Assembly: GCA_002343715.1 (NCBI GenBank)
Contig: DDSA01000026.1
Location: 1-5,083, forward strand
Source of the DNA: Phycisphaerales bacterium UBA2402
Lineage (GTDB): Bacteria; Planctomycetota; Phycisphaerae; Phycisphaerales; UBA1924
Length of the DNA: 5,083 bases
Direction of reading: 5' to 3'
Part shown: positions 1-5,071 of the stretch, in pieces
How the letters are laid out: each line of letters starts with the position of its first letter
Position numbering within the stretch: the stretch's first letter is position 1
Notes under the pieces: generated by a model
The model's input: the letters and a program-made list of their open reading frames with translations, nothing else
Database searches by the model: none
Told to the model about the DNA's origin: nothing
Program-made: the position numbers and the translations under genes

Positions 1-10
1 ATTTTAATAA
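1..10. other. AT-only contig end, probable assembly artefact
   Basis: The first ten bases are only A and T, while the adjoining coding sequence is strongly GC-rich. They place two consecutive TAA codons in frame with the homoaconitase domain. The opposite contig end is a pure C run, which also looks artefactual. I infer low-quality or chimeric terminal sequence rather than a real gene boundary, but a real intergenic edge cannot be excluded. Confidence 0.45.
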
Positions 11-19
11 GAACCAGTC

Positions 20-556
20 ATGGACCGCGACAACCTGAACACCGACGGCATCTTCGCCGGCAAGCACACGTACAACGACACCCTGACGCCGCGGCAGATG
101 GCCGAAGTGATCTTCGAGAACTACGACCCCGAGTTCCGGGCGAAGGCCAAGCCGGGGGATGTGGTGCTGGGCGGGTTGAACTTCGGCACCGGCAGCAGCC
201 GCGAGCAGGCGGCGACCGCGCTCAAGTACTTCGGCATCCCGTGCGTCATCGCGGCGAGTTTCAGCGAGACCTACAAGCGCAACGCCTTCAACAACGGCTT
301 TGTCTGCTTCGAGTGCCCGGACCTGGTCGGTTTCCTCCGCAACGATGTCGAGCAGACGCGCGTGGGCACGCCCGTGAAATCCGCGATGGTGGGCCGCGTG
401 GAGATCGATTACAAGGCGTCGGTGGTCCGATTGACAGCCCCCGGCGGCGTGGTCAGGCCGTTCGCCTTTTCTCCCTTGTCGCCGGTGGCGCAGGAGCTGG
501 TGGTCGCCGGCGGGGCCGAGGCCGTGGTGCGGCGGCGGCTCGCGGCGGGTGCGTAG
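20..556 (+). CDS. Homoaconitase/aconitase-family C-terminal (swivel) domain, probably 5'-truncated by the contig end
   Basis: The 178-residue product matches the aconitase C-terminal swivel domain. This domain closes over the 4Fe-4S active site of hydro-lyases such as homoaconitase (lysine by the alpha-aminoadipate route), isopropylmalate isomerase or aconitase. Visible signatures are DNLNTDGI (residues 4-11), NFGTGSSREQA (54-64, the substrate-contacting SSRE loop) and SFSETYKRNAFNNG (80-93). The DNLNTDGI/GKHTYND/ENYD pattern resembles fungal-type homoaconitase rather than bacterial LeuD, and the end (VAQELVVAGGAEAVVRRRL) aligns with the end of that family, so the C-terminus is complete. Fungal-type enzymes carry this domain fused behind a catalytic region of several hundred residues. 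The ATG at 20 falls just where the domain begins and has no clear Shine-Dalgarno, so it is probably internal. Two in-frame TAA codons at 5-10 sit in a suspicious AT-only terminal run. A stand-alone small subunit is the alternative. Substrate cannot be settled from this part. Confidence 0.85.
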   Translation: MDRDNLNTDGIFAGKHTYNDTLTPRQMAEVIFENYDPEFRAKAKPGDVVLGGLNFGTGSSREQAATALKYFGIPCVIAASFSETYKRNAFNNGFVCFECPDLVGFLRNDVEQTRVGTPVKSAMVGRVEIDYKASVVRLTAPGGVVRPFAFSPLSPVAQELVVAGGAEAVVRRRLAAGA

Positions 557-563
557 CGGGCTA
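554..563. repeat. Short palindrome holding both convergent stop codons
   Basis: TAGC-GG-GCTA is a perfect inverted repeat. Its left end is the TAG stop of the plus-strand homoaconitase domain, and its right end read on the minus strand is the TAG stop of the channel-like gene. Only 4 bp separate the two coding regions. The stem is too short and lacks a T tract, so I do not call it a terminator. Confidence 0.4.
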
Positions 564-899
564 TTTCTCGACGTGCAGGACGTGCAGCAGCCGGTGCACG
601 CCCGGCGCGAGAATGACCGACACGACCACCACGAAGACCACGCCGCTGAAGAGGGCGTACGCGGTCTCGAAGAGCCGACCCGCATCGGTTGTCATGTCAC
701 CCACCGGCCCCATGCCCGTCAGGATCATCGCCGCGGCGTGGAAGGACTGGATCCACGACATCGGCTCCACCGAGTGATACCCCGCCGCGCCGCCCGCGAG
801 CGAGGCTGCGGTGAGTGCGAGCGCTGTCAGCAGGTACCCGGCCTGACGCCGCACGAATCGGCCCGTCGAAACAACCCGTTGAGATCGGTGCTCGAACAT
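561..899 (-). CDS. Small two-helix ion-channel-like membrane protein
   Basis: The 112-residue product has a basic N-terminus, a first membrane helix (about 19-41), a re-entrant-looking amphipathic segment with SWIQSFHAAAMILTGMGPV (49-66), a second helix (about 77-98) and a short His-rich tail (HRLLHVLHVEK). Helix-pore loop-helix order and the YALFSGVVF second helix match small proteins usually annotated as two-pore or potassium-channel-like. The segment TGMGPV stands where a potassium channel would carry T-x-G-Y-G, so potassium selectivity is doubtful. I chose the ATG at 899 because relatives, as I recall them, begin MFEHRSQ. An upstream in-frame TTG at 965 would add 22 residues and overlap the neighbouring gene by 7 bases. 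No strong ribosome-binding site precedes 899. It follows the PEP-CTERM-like gene by about 60 bp on the same strand and may be read from the same transcript. It converges on the homoaconitase gene. Confidence 0.75.
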   Translation of the reverse strand: MFEHRSQRVVSTGRFVRRQAGYLLTALALTAASLAGGAAGYHSVEPMSWIQSFHAAAMILTGMGPVGDMTTDAGRLFETAYALFSGVVFVVVVSVILAPGVHRLLHVLHVEK

Positions 900-958
900 G
901 GAGCCAAGCGTATCGCCGCGCGCCCGCGCCATGAAACCGGTAAACGCGTCCGCGCCGT

Positions 959-1714
959 TCAGCAACCGGTGCCCGCGACGCGCGAAGCACGGCGGCGGCG
1001 GGTCAAAAGAGTGATCCCGACCACGGCGGGCAGGGCCGCCACTCCCGGCGAGGGGATAAAGGTGAGTTCGAGCCGGGGGAACGGCATCAGCGGGTGCGGG
1101 AGGTCCGTGTACGCGAAGACCAGTTCCGATGGGGGCATGCCCGGCATGGACGGGTGCAGATCGGTCAGACGGCCGGTGACCAGGAAATGCCCGCCCAACG
1201 CGGCGTTGAGGTCCGTGATCGCGGCCGCGGACAGATCGATCACGATGTCCGTTCCCGCATCATCGCCGGACACGGTTGTCAGGCCGTACGCGGGTCCGGT
1301 CCCCATCGTGGCGAACATCGCCGAGAGGGCCGGCGGGGTCGCCACGCCCCCGAAGGCATCGGCGAAGGCGGTCCACGGGAACGAGGAGCCGCTGATGCGG
1401 TAGTCCTCGGTCGGGTCAGAACTGACGTAGCCCGCGGGCAGCAGCGGCGGCCCGGGCAGGTAGAGTTTGATCGCGGCGCTCGCGACGGGCATCGTGATCG
1501 CGCTCAGGTCAAAGATGAAGTAGTTCCGACGCTCGGAGGGCGAAGAAGGAAACGAGTACCCGACGTAGTAGTTGAAAAACCCCGGGGTCGTGGCCCCGTC
1601 GAAGATGCCCCCGGAAAACGTGGAGGAAATCTCAACGGCCCTCGCGGGTGTGGCCGTGATCGTCAGGGCAGCGAATGTCAGGAGGCCCGTGCCGAGTACT
1701 CGGTGGCGTTTCAT
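959..1714 (-). CDS. Secreted PEP-CTERM-like protein
   Basis: The 251-residue protein has a clear signal peptide: basic MKRHR, a hydrophobic core and a TPARA cleavage site, giving a mature start near residue 27. The body is beta-rich and includes RRNYFIFDLS (62-71), an alternating strand ending AAIKLYLPG (80-88), DPTEDYRIS (100-108), a MGTGPAYGLTTVS stretch (137-149) and IVIDLSAAAITDLNAALGG (157-175). This order resembles a group of PEP-CTERM proteins from cyanobacteria and planctomycetes that I recall only by pattern. The end carries SPG (222-224), a hydrophobic stretch (225-238) and RRRR (239-242), the layout of a sorting signal recognised by an exosortase-type transpeptidase, followed by an unusual nine-residue tail ASRVAGTGC. 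The ATG at 1714 is supported by GGAGAGAG eight bases upstream. The precise role (surface or extracellular matrix protein) is unknown. Confidence 0.8.
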   Translation of the reverse strand: MKRHRVLGTGLLTFAALTITATPARAVEISSTFSGGIFDGATTPGFFNYYVGYSFPSSPSERRNYFIFDLSAITMPVASAAIKLYLPGPPLLPAGYVSSDPTEDYRISGSSFPWTAFADAFGGVATPPALSAMFATMGTGPAYGLTTVSGDDAGTDIVIDLSAAAITDLNAALGGHFLVTGRLTDLHPSMPGMPPSELVFAYTDLPHPLMPFPRLELTFIPSPGVAALPAVVGITLLTRRRRASRVAGTGC

Positions 1715-1722
1715 GGTTATGA

Positions 1723-1730
1723 CTCTCTCC
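1723..1730 (-). promoter_or_regulatory. Ribosome-binding site of the PEP-CTERM-like gene
   Basis: GGAGAGAG on the minus strand lies 8 bases before the ATG at 1714. It fixes that start codon. Confidence 0.6.
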
Positions 1731-1757
1731 CGCGGTGCTCTGGCACCGCTCTACCCC

Positions 1758-1785
1758 AGTATACCGCGGGGCTTCGTGTACGCAA
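1758..1785 (-). promoter_or_regulatory. Predicted sigma70-type promoter for the PEP-CTERM-like gene
   Basis: On the minus strand, TTGCGT (1785-1780) and TATACT (1763-1758) are separated by 16 bases. TATACT matches the -10 consensus at five of six positions and TTGCGT the -35 at four of six (or TTTGCG with a 17-base spacer). Transcription would start near 1751, giving a leader of about 37 bases that contains the GGAGAGAG ribosome-binding site. It stands out as AT-richer than its surroundings. It is a prediction by eye only. Confidence 0.4.
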
Positions 1786-1840
1786 AGAGCAATTTCGCAA
1801 GCCGGAAAGCGTTGCATGATGCCCGAACGTCGGGGCGTGT

Positions 1841-1867
1841 GTTCTCGGCGAAAAGAACGCCGATAAC
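1841..1867. repeat. Imperfect inverted repeat, possible operator or weak terminator
   Basis: GTTCTCGGCG (1841-1850) and CGCCGATAAC (1858-1867) are ten-base arms with one mismatch, around a seven-base A-rich loop. The repeat lies about 55 bases upstream of the predicted -35 of the PEP-CTERM-like gene and downstream of the operon at 2191-5054. On the plus strand it is followed by TTT, but no gene on that strand needs a terminator here. On the minus strand it has no U tract. A protein-binding site or a factor-assisted transcript end are both possible. Confidence 0.3.
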
Positions 1868-1986
1868 TTTCATGTCTTTAGTCGGACACGACCGGGTACA
1901 CCATTGCATCAACCACAAAATGTGCCATCGCGGGCCGAAGTTCCTTGTCAGGCGGGGCGAGCAATGTCCACGCGGGCGGCAACATC

Positions 1987-2015
1987 GCGACCGGACTTCT
2001 TTCCATCCGGCTCGC
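1987..2015. repeat. Inverted repeat downstream of the DinB fragment
   Basis: GCGACCGGA (1987-1995) pairs with TCCGG-C-TCGC (2006-2015) as a nine-base-pair stem with a single bulged C and a ten-base loop. It lies just downstream of the stop codon of the DinB fragment on the minus strand. No U tract follows on that strand. It could be a stabilising 3' structure of the four-gene operon transcript or chance pairing in GC-rich DNA. Confidence 0.25.
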
Positions 2016-2020
2016 CGCCG

Positions 2021-2146
2021 CTACCGCGGATTCGGCGGCGACAGGATCGACAGGTACGCGCACCACGGCCCGGCACCTTCTCCGAACTGGAAGGCGACCG
2101 CCTTGCACACCTGCGCGATGTGGTTCAGGTCGTGCACGGCCAGGTA
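2021..2146 (-). pseudogene. C-terminal remnant of a DinB-family protein
   Basis: The minus strand between a TAA at 2149-2147 and a TAG at 2023-2021 encodes 41 residues that read like the last helix and tail of DinB/DfsB-type four-helix-bundle metal proteins. Key stretches are AVHDLNHIAQV (the HDxxH segment that supplies a metal-ligand histidine) and GEGAGPWCAYLSIL, equivalent to the family's common GPWxxYL ending. Intact DinB proteins have about 150-170 residues with two more ligand histidines in earlier helices. None of that is present, because the prepilin-like gene's stop lies only 44 bases upstream of the fragment. A GTG at 2137 has no convincing ribosome-binding site. I infer a truncated, decaying gene, most likely left after a deletion or rearrangement that brought the upstream operon here. 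Confidence 0.6.
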
Positions 2147-2190
2147 TTACACAACCCGAAATTGAAATAGGTAGACGCCCGAGCAAGACT

Positions 2191-2937
2191 TCAACGGATA
2201 TCCGTGCCGCGCGTGCCATCGATGGTGTGCAAACCCGCGTAGGCGTCGAACGTATGGAACGTGCCCGGGAAGGTTCCTTCGCCCCACATGATGCCCTGTC
2301 GTAAGTTGCCTGAATAAACACGAAGAGCTGATCCGTCCACAAACGCCATGGGAGCCACAAACCGGCCGTACGGGCCGGCGACATTCCGAATCGGGGCTTC
2401 CGAATGGAAGACGAAAGGAGAGACCAGCAGAGCCTTCTTGTCGGTTCGCCACACCTCGAACCGACGTGTTCCGCGCCATTGTGAATGGCCGAGCCGAGCC
2501 CCGGATGTCCAGAACTGGTGGTCCGCGAACAAGGCGCAACTGAGCAGAAACGTCGGGCCGCCCACGCCGCCCTGGGCGGCCACCTGCTCCGCATCGAAGA
2601 GAGAAGGACTTCGGTCGTTCCCGTCAAAGGAATAGTCGGCGATGGCGGCGGCCCAGAGGAGGCCCGACATGAAGTAGAAAGGCACGACCAGCGGGCCTCG
2701 TGACGTCTCGATGGTCGTGCTCGATCCTCCCGGCTGGGCGAACGCCGGCCAGGCATCGCGCCAGTCCGTTGCATAGAGGTGCAGGATGGTCGATGTCGTG
2801 CGCAGGTGCGCGAGCGTCCTCAGGCCCAGCGCCTTCCGGCGCGCATCGGCGAGGGAGCCCGCGATCAGCGTCACCAATGCGCCGATGATGACGATGCACA
2901 ACAGGAGTTCGAGCAGCGTGAAGGCGCGTCGGTTCAC
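2191..2937 (-). CDS. Prepilin-type N-terminal cleavage/methylation domain protein (pseudopilin-like)
   Basis: The 248-residue product begins MNRRAFTLLELLLCIVIIG, a type III (prepilin) leader. Cleavage by prepilin peptidase would fall between Ala5 and Phe6, the mature Phe would be N-methylated, and Glu10 is the conserved Glu at +5. Ala instead of Gly at -1 is seen often in planctomycete members. The hydrophobic N-terminal helix continues to about residue 29. It is followed by ARRKALGLRTLAHLRTTSTI and HLYATDWRDAWP (53-64), typical of planctomycete type II secretion-like or major-pilin-like proteins. A globular part follows, with FVDGSALRVY (199-208) similar to the family's C-terminal DG motif, although the usual H-x9-DG histidine is missing. 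The GTG start is chosen over an in-frame ATG at 2955 because AAGGA lies 9 bases upstream, it gives the standard short leader, and it overlaps the preceding stop as GTGA. It is the last gene of the operon. Its role as a structural pilin or a secretion pseudopilin is unknown. Confidence 0.85.
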   Translation of the reverse strand: MNRRAFTLLELLLCIVIIGALVTLIAGSLADARRKALGLRTLAHLRTTSTILHLYATDWRDAWPAFAQPGGSSTTIETSRGPLVVPFYFMSGLLWAAAIADYSFDGNDRSPSLFDAEQVAAQGGVGGPTFLLSCALFADHQFWTSGARLGHSQWRGTRRFEVWRTDKKALLVSPFVFHSEAPIRNVAGPYGRFVAPMAFVDGSALRVYSGNLRQGIMWGEGTFPGTFHTFDAYAGLHTIDGTRGTDIR

Positions 2938-3440
2938 GGGTTGGCATCCTTGCATACGCCCCGATCGAGCAGCAGGCCGGTCAACAGGCAGAGCGTCATG
3001 ACCCCCGTGCGGTACAGCAACGCCTCTCGGCCCGCCGTGCGTTCCAGCCACGCGTCCATCAGTCCGAAGCAGCCGCACGCCCCGGGTTCGGCATGAGCAG
3101 ACTCAACGGCTGTTGCGGTGAAGAACGCCAGGAGCATGCTCAGGGCCGCGAGCCGACTCCGGCACGGCCGGATGCGAAGAAACCAGCAGCCCGCCACCAG
3201 CACCTCCGCCGCCGGCAATCCCACTACGATCGGCGTCCTGAGGAACACGGGAATGGTCTCCCATGCTTCGACAGTCGCGCTGAACGTGACAGGGTCGGCG
3301 GCTTTCATCAACCCGGCCAGCAACAGCAGTGCCATCACCGCGTGCGTCATCCACCGGGCGATGCCCGCGACCACCGACGGCACCTTCGGCGCGTCCTCAT
3401 CGCGGTTGAACGTCGGTTCGCAGGAAGGGTCGGTGGACAT
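2934..3440 (-). CDS. MauE/DoxX-like redox-associated membrane protein
   Basis: The 168-residue protein has four predicted membrane helices (about 22-46, 67-90, 96-113 and 141-158). Family-like features are KAADP after helix 1 (46-50), a short basic loop RIRPCRSR between helices 2 and 3, and ACGCFGLMDAW (121-131) between helices 3 and 4. By the positive-inside rule the CGCFG motif faces the periplasm. In the MauE family, known from methylamine dehydrogenase maturation, such proteins take part in forming disulfides in an exported partner. The CxC pair is a plausible redox centre, but its activity is inferred. The ATG at 3440 is supported by GGAGAG ten bases upstream, and the 30-odd-residue cytoplasmic N-terminus (MSTDPSCEPTFNRDED) is polar and acidic. 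The gene follows the cysteine-rich protein gene by 35 bp and overlaps the prepilin-like gene by 4 bases (GTGA). A generic DoxX-like protein of other function is the main alternative. Confidence 0.75.
   Translation of the reverse strand: MSTDPSCEPTFNRDEDAPKVPSVVAGIARWMTHAVMALLLLAGLMKAADPVTFSATVEAWETIPVFLRTPIVVGLPAAEVLVAGCWFLRIRPCRSRLAALSMLLAFFTATAVESAHAEPGACGCFGLMDAWLERTAGREALLYRTGVMTLCLLTGLLLDRGVCKDANP
2947..2951 (-). promoter_or_regulatory. Ribosome-binding site deciding the GTG start of the prepilin-like gene
   Basis: AAGGA on the minus strand lies 9 bases before the GTG at 2937, inside the end of the MauE/DoxX-like gene. It favours GTG over the in-frame ATG at 2955, which would overlap this site. 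Confidence 0.5.
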
Positions 3441-3475
3441 CACGGTTGCACTCTCCACGCACGATGCGGCCGTGG

Positions 3476-3865
3476 CTATCGCCCGGTGCAGTTGTCGCCC
3501 GTCGGCGTGTAGGAATGGCACGTCATCGTGACCGGGGTGCCCGGGAGACAACTGCCGGGAGTCGGACCGCAGGTTGACGGCGTGAACTCGCACGATCCCA
3601 TGAGTGTGGAATTGACGTTCGATTTGCCCGACTGGTTCGGTCCCGCTCCCGATACGATGTTCACGGCGAACGGCCCGCCGTTGGCCGCTATTTGGTCGCA
3701 GAACCAAAGCCCCTCATCGCACCAGAGTTTAATAGTTTCGCAGCAGGTCGTTTGAAACGCGTGCACGTAGCACGAATGAACCGCCACGGCCCCCGAAGGG
3801 CACAGGACCAGCGCCGTGAGCGCCATGGTGCTGAGCGGATTCCGACGCGTGTGTCGATGATTCAT
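3476..3865 (-). CDS. Small exported cysteine-rich protein, unknown family
   Basis: The 129-residue product has a basic N-terminus (MNHRHTRRN), a hydrophobic core and a GAVA cleavage site near residue 28, so it should be exported by the Sec route. The mature part of about 101 residues has ten cysteines, at 32, 41, 42, 49, 56, 92, 99, 106, 116 and 126. They form two clusters separated by a cysteine-free, Gly/Asn/Ser-rich middle (57-91). The even number and spacing suggest up to five disulfides. I recognise no named domain. Its ATG lies one base after the stop of the upstream gene (TAA-C-ATG), and its ribosome-binding site AAGG (3875-3872, 6 bases from the ATG) is embedded in the last codons of that gene, so the two are translationally coupled. 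The MauE/DoxX-like gene follows 35 bp downstream, which fits a need for oxidative folding. That link is inferred. Confidence 0.75.
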   Translation of the reverse strand: MNHRHTRRNPLSTMALTALVLCPSGAVAVHSCYVHAFQTTCCETIKLWCDEGLWFCDQIAANGGPFAVNIVSGAGPNQSGKSNVNSTLMGSCEFTPSTCGPTPGSCLPGTPVTMTCHSYTPTGDNCTGR

Positions 3866-3866
3866 G

Positions 3867-5054
3867 TTACACCTTTTTGTGTTGCCGAGCGCGCCATTGC
3901 CGGAACTTCAGAGCCGCCAACAAGGCGGTCGCCGAGCAGAGCGCGAAGTACCCCCAAAAGCGGAGTCTGTCGGAACCCGGTCGGGGCGATGCCGAGCTCA
4001 GCGCGGTACGGAGCGGTTCCACATTCCCGGTGGATGGATCCACCACTTCACCGCGGTGATAGTTCACGATTTGCTTCAGGACGATCTCACTCCTCATGGG
4101 GTCATGACCGTCCATCGGCACCCGGGTGATGGCCTCGAAGCCGCCGGGCGGGAGCGGCGCGACATCATGAAGCACCATACGCCGTTCGAGTCGTCCGTCC
4201 GAGCGACGTTTCTCGACCACGCCAGCGCACTCGAGTCGGAGCGGTTCAGACCATCGCCACTCGGACATGCGCACGACCGACCCCACGTCGGATGGTGCAT
4301 ATTGATTGAGGATCGTCGTCATGCTCAGCACACGCCCGCGGCGTGTATCGGTGTTCCATTCACCGGTGAACTCAACGGCGTATGTCACTTTGCCGCTTAC
4401 GTGCCGTTCGGCACGGCACGTCCATCGCTCACCGGAACGGCGTAACCGGCCCGGTTTCACCTCCGCCACTCGTCCGATGCCAAACCCGCCGTCGGTGATC
4501 TGTGTCAGGTCAAGAAAAAAAGAACGCAGATGGGTGTTCACGCCCTGCTCGCTGGCGGGATCGTTCCGAAGGGTCGGGTCAAAGACCTTGAGTTGATTCC
4601 GCGACAACTGCCACGAGCGTTCCGGGTGAGACACGGTGTCGACGAAAGCCAGCGACGGGTACGTCACGTTGCACCGCCACGCCTCGTGATCGCCCGCGGT
4701 GAAGACGTAATGCAGAACATTCTCGGCGGGCTTTGTCGCGGAGGGAGTGACACTCGCGCCTGGTGGCAAGCCGGTCCCGCTCGATCCGGCGTTCAGGAGT
4801 GGCGTGTAGTCCGTCACCGTCCACGCGATCTGATACTCATTCATGGGACGGATGCGCTGCGATTCGTTCCAAGCGACGTCAAACCATCGCTGGACGACAT
4901 CATCTGCATGATCGACCGCGGGGTCATCGGCGGACTCCGCTGCACCCGCCACAACAGCAACGATGCAACACGTCGCGAATCCAACCTTCGTCCGCCATCG
5001 CAGGCCGTCCTTGGACTGCACGGGTATCATGCCGTTGGCGGGTGCTTGCATCAT
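3867..5054 (-). CDS. Secreted, C-terminally membrane-anchored protein of unknown function
   Basis: The 395-residue product has an N-terminal export signal: basic KDGLRWRTK, hydrophobic core about 24-38, and cleavage near AGAA or ESA at 39-42. A long polar extracytoplasmic part follows, then a single C-terminal helix (about 366-382) and a strongly basic tail RQWRARQHKKV. This layout predicts a periplasmic body with a cytoplasmic tail. The body contains stretches such as EYQIAWTVTDYTPL, GDHEAWRCNVTYPS, VTYAVEFTGEWNTDTRRGRV and VRMSEWRWSEPLRLECAG, which read as alternating beta strands, but I recognise no family or catalytic motif. The ATG at 5054 is immediately followed by another ATG at 5051, and ATG at 5030 is a third option. 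No good ribosome-binding site is visible. The frame stays open into the terminal C run, so a longer N-terminus beyond the contig cannot be excluded. It is the first visible gene of a four-gene operon. Confidence 0.7.
   Translation of the reverse strand: MMQAPANGMIPVQSKDGLRWRTKVGFATCCIVAVVAGAAESADDPAVDHADDVVQRWFDVAWNESQRIRPMNEYQIAWTVTDYTPLLNAGSSGTGLPPGASVTPSATKPAENVLHYVFTAGDHEAWRCNVTYPSLAFVDTVSHPERSWQLSRNQLKVFDPTLRNDPASEQGVNTHLRSFFLDLTQITDGGFGIGRVAEVKPGRLRRSGERWTCRAERHVSGKVTYAVEFTGEWNTDTRRGRVLSMTTILNQYAPSDVGSVVRMSEWRWSEPLRLECAGVVEKRRSDGRLERRMVLHDVAPLPPGGFEAITRVPMDGHDPMRSEIVLKQIVNYHRGEVVDPSTGNVEPLRTALSSASPRPGSDRLRFWGYFALCSATALLAALKFRQWRARQHKKV
3870..3878 (-). promoter_or_regulatory. Ribosome-binding site overlapping the end of the upstream gene
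   Basis: AAAAAGGTG on the minus strand forms the last Lys-Lys-Val codons of the 395-residue protein and also precedes the ATG at 3865 with good spacing. This fixes that start and indicates coupled translation. Confidence 0.55.
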
Positions 5055-5065
5055 GGCTCGATCGG

Positions 5066-5071
5066 ATTGTA
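5066..5071 (-). promoter_or_regulatory. Possible -10 element before the operon
   Basis: TACAAT on the minus strand matches the -10 consensus at five of six positions, 11 bases before the ATG at 5054. It would give a near-leaderless transcript. The -35 region falls in the terminal C run and cannot be judged. Confidence 0.2.

Larger units (their letters stand above)
1715..2190. other. 476 bp gap without an intact gene
   Basis: Between the PEP-CTERM-like gene and the prepilin-like gene I see no intact reading frame with protein-like composition. The gap holds the predicted promoter at 1758-1785, inverted repeats at 1841-1867 and 1987-2015, and the decayed DinB fragment at 2021-2146. The part between 1868 and 1986 shows nothing I recognise. 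A 16-codon frame starting with ATG near 1928 on the minus strand has no identifiable features. Confidence 0.6.

Noticed and set aside
571..587. Direct repeat ACGTGCAG twice, nine bases apart
   Set aside because: It lies within the coding sequence for the repeated Leu-His-Val of the channel-like protein's tail and is explained by the protein sequence.
549..1403. Long plus-strand open frame of 284 codons
   Set aside because: It is Arg/Pro/Ala-rich and lies antisense to the channel-like and PEP-CTERM-like genes, which have clear signal peptide, membrane and motif evidence. It is typical of spurious frames in GC-rich DNA.
1094..1819. Plus-strand open frame of 241 codons
   Set aside because: It is extremely Arg/Gly-rich and antisense to the PEP-CTERM-like gene and its promoter. 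No ribosome-binding site or motif was seen.
1878..2774. Minus-strand open frame of 298 codons
   Set aside because: It overlaps the prepilin-like gene in another frame, has low-complexity Arg/Ser/Pro composition and no domain. The prepilin leader and GTGA coupling support the other frame.
2938..3078. Longer N-terminus of the prepilin-like protein
   Set aside because: The extra residues are low complexity, overlap the MauE/DoxX-like gene out of frame, and would bury the prepilin leader 47 residues inside the protein.
3455..3475. CCACG/CGTGG hairpin between the cysteine-rich and MauE/DoxX-like genes
   Set aside because: The stem is only five base pairs with an eleven-base loop and no U tract, within expectation for GC-rich DNA, and a terminator here would break an otherwise continuous operon.
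3441..3707. Longer N-terminus of the MauE/DoxX-like protein
   Set aside because: The extension overlaps the cysteine-rich gene in another frame, is Arg/His-rich and non-hydrophobic, and the ATG at 3440 has its own purine-rich site.
3692..4445. Plus-strand open frames opposite the 395-residue protein gene
   Set aside because: They have shadow-like composition and no motifs, while the minus-strand frame has a signal peptide, a C-terminal anchor and coupling to its neighbour.
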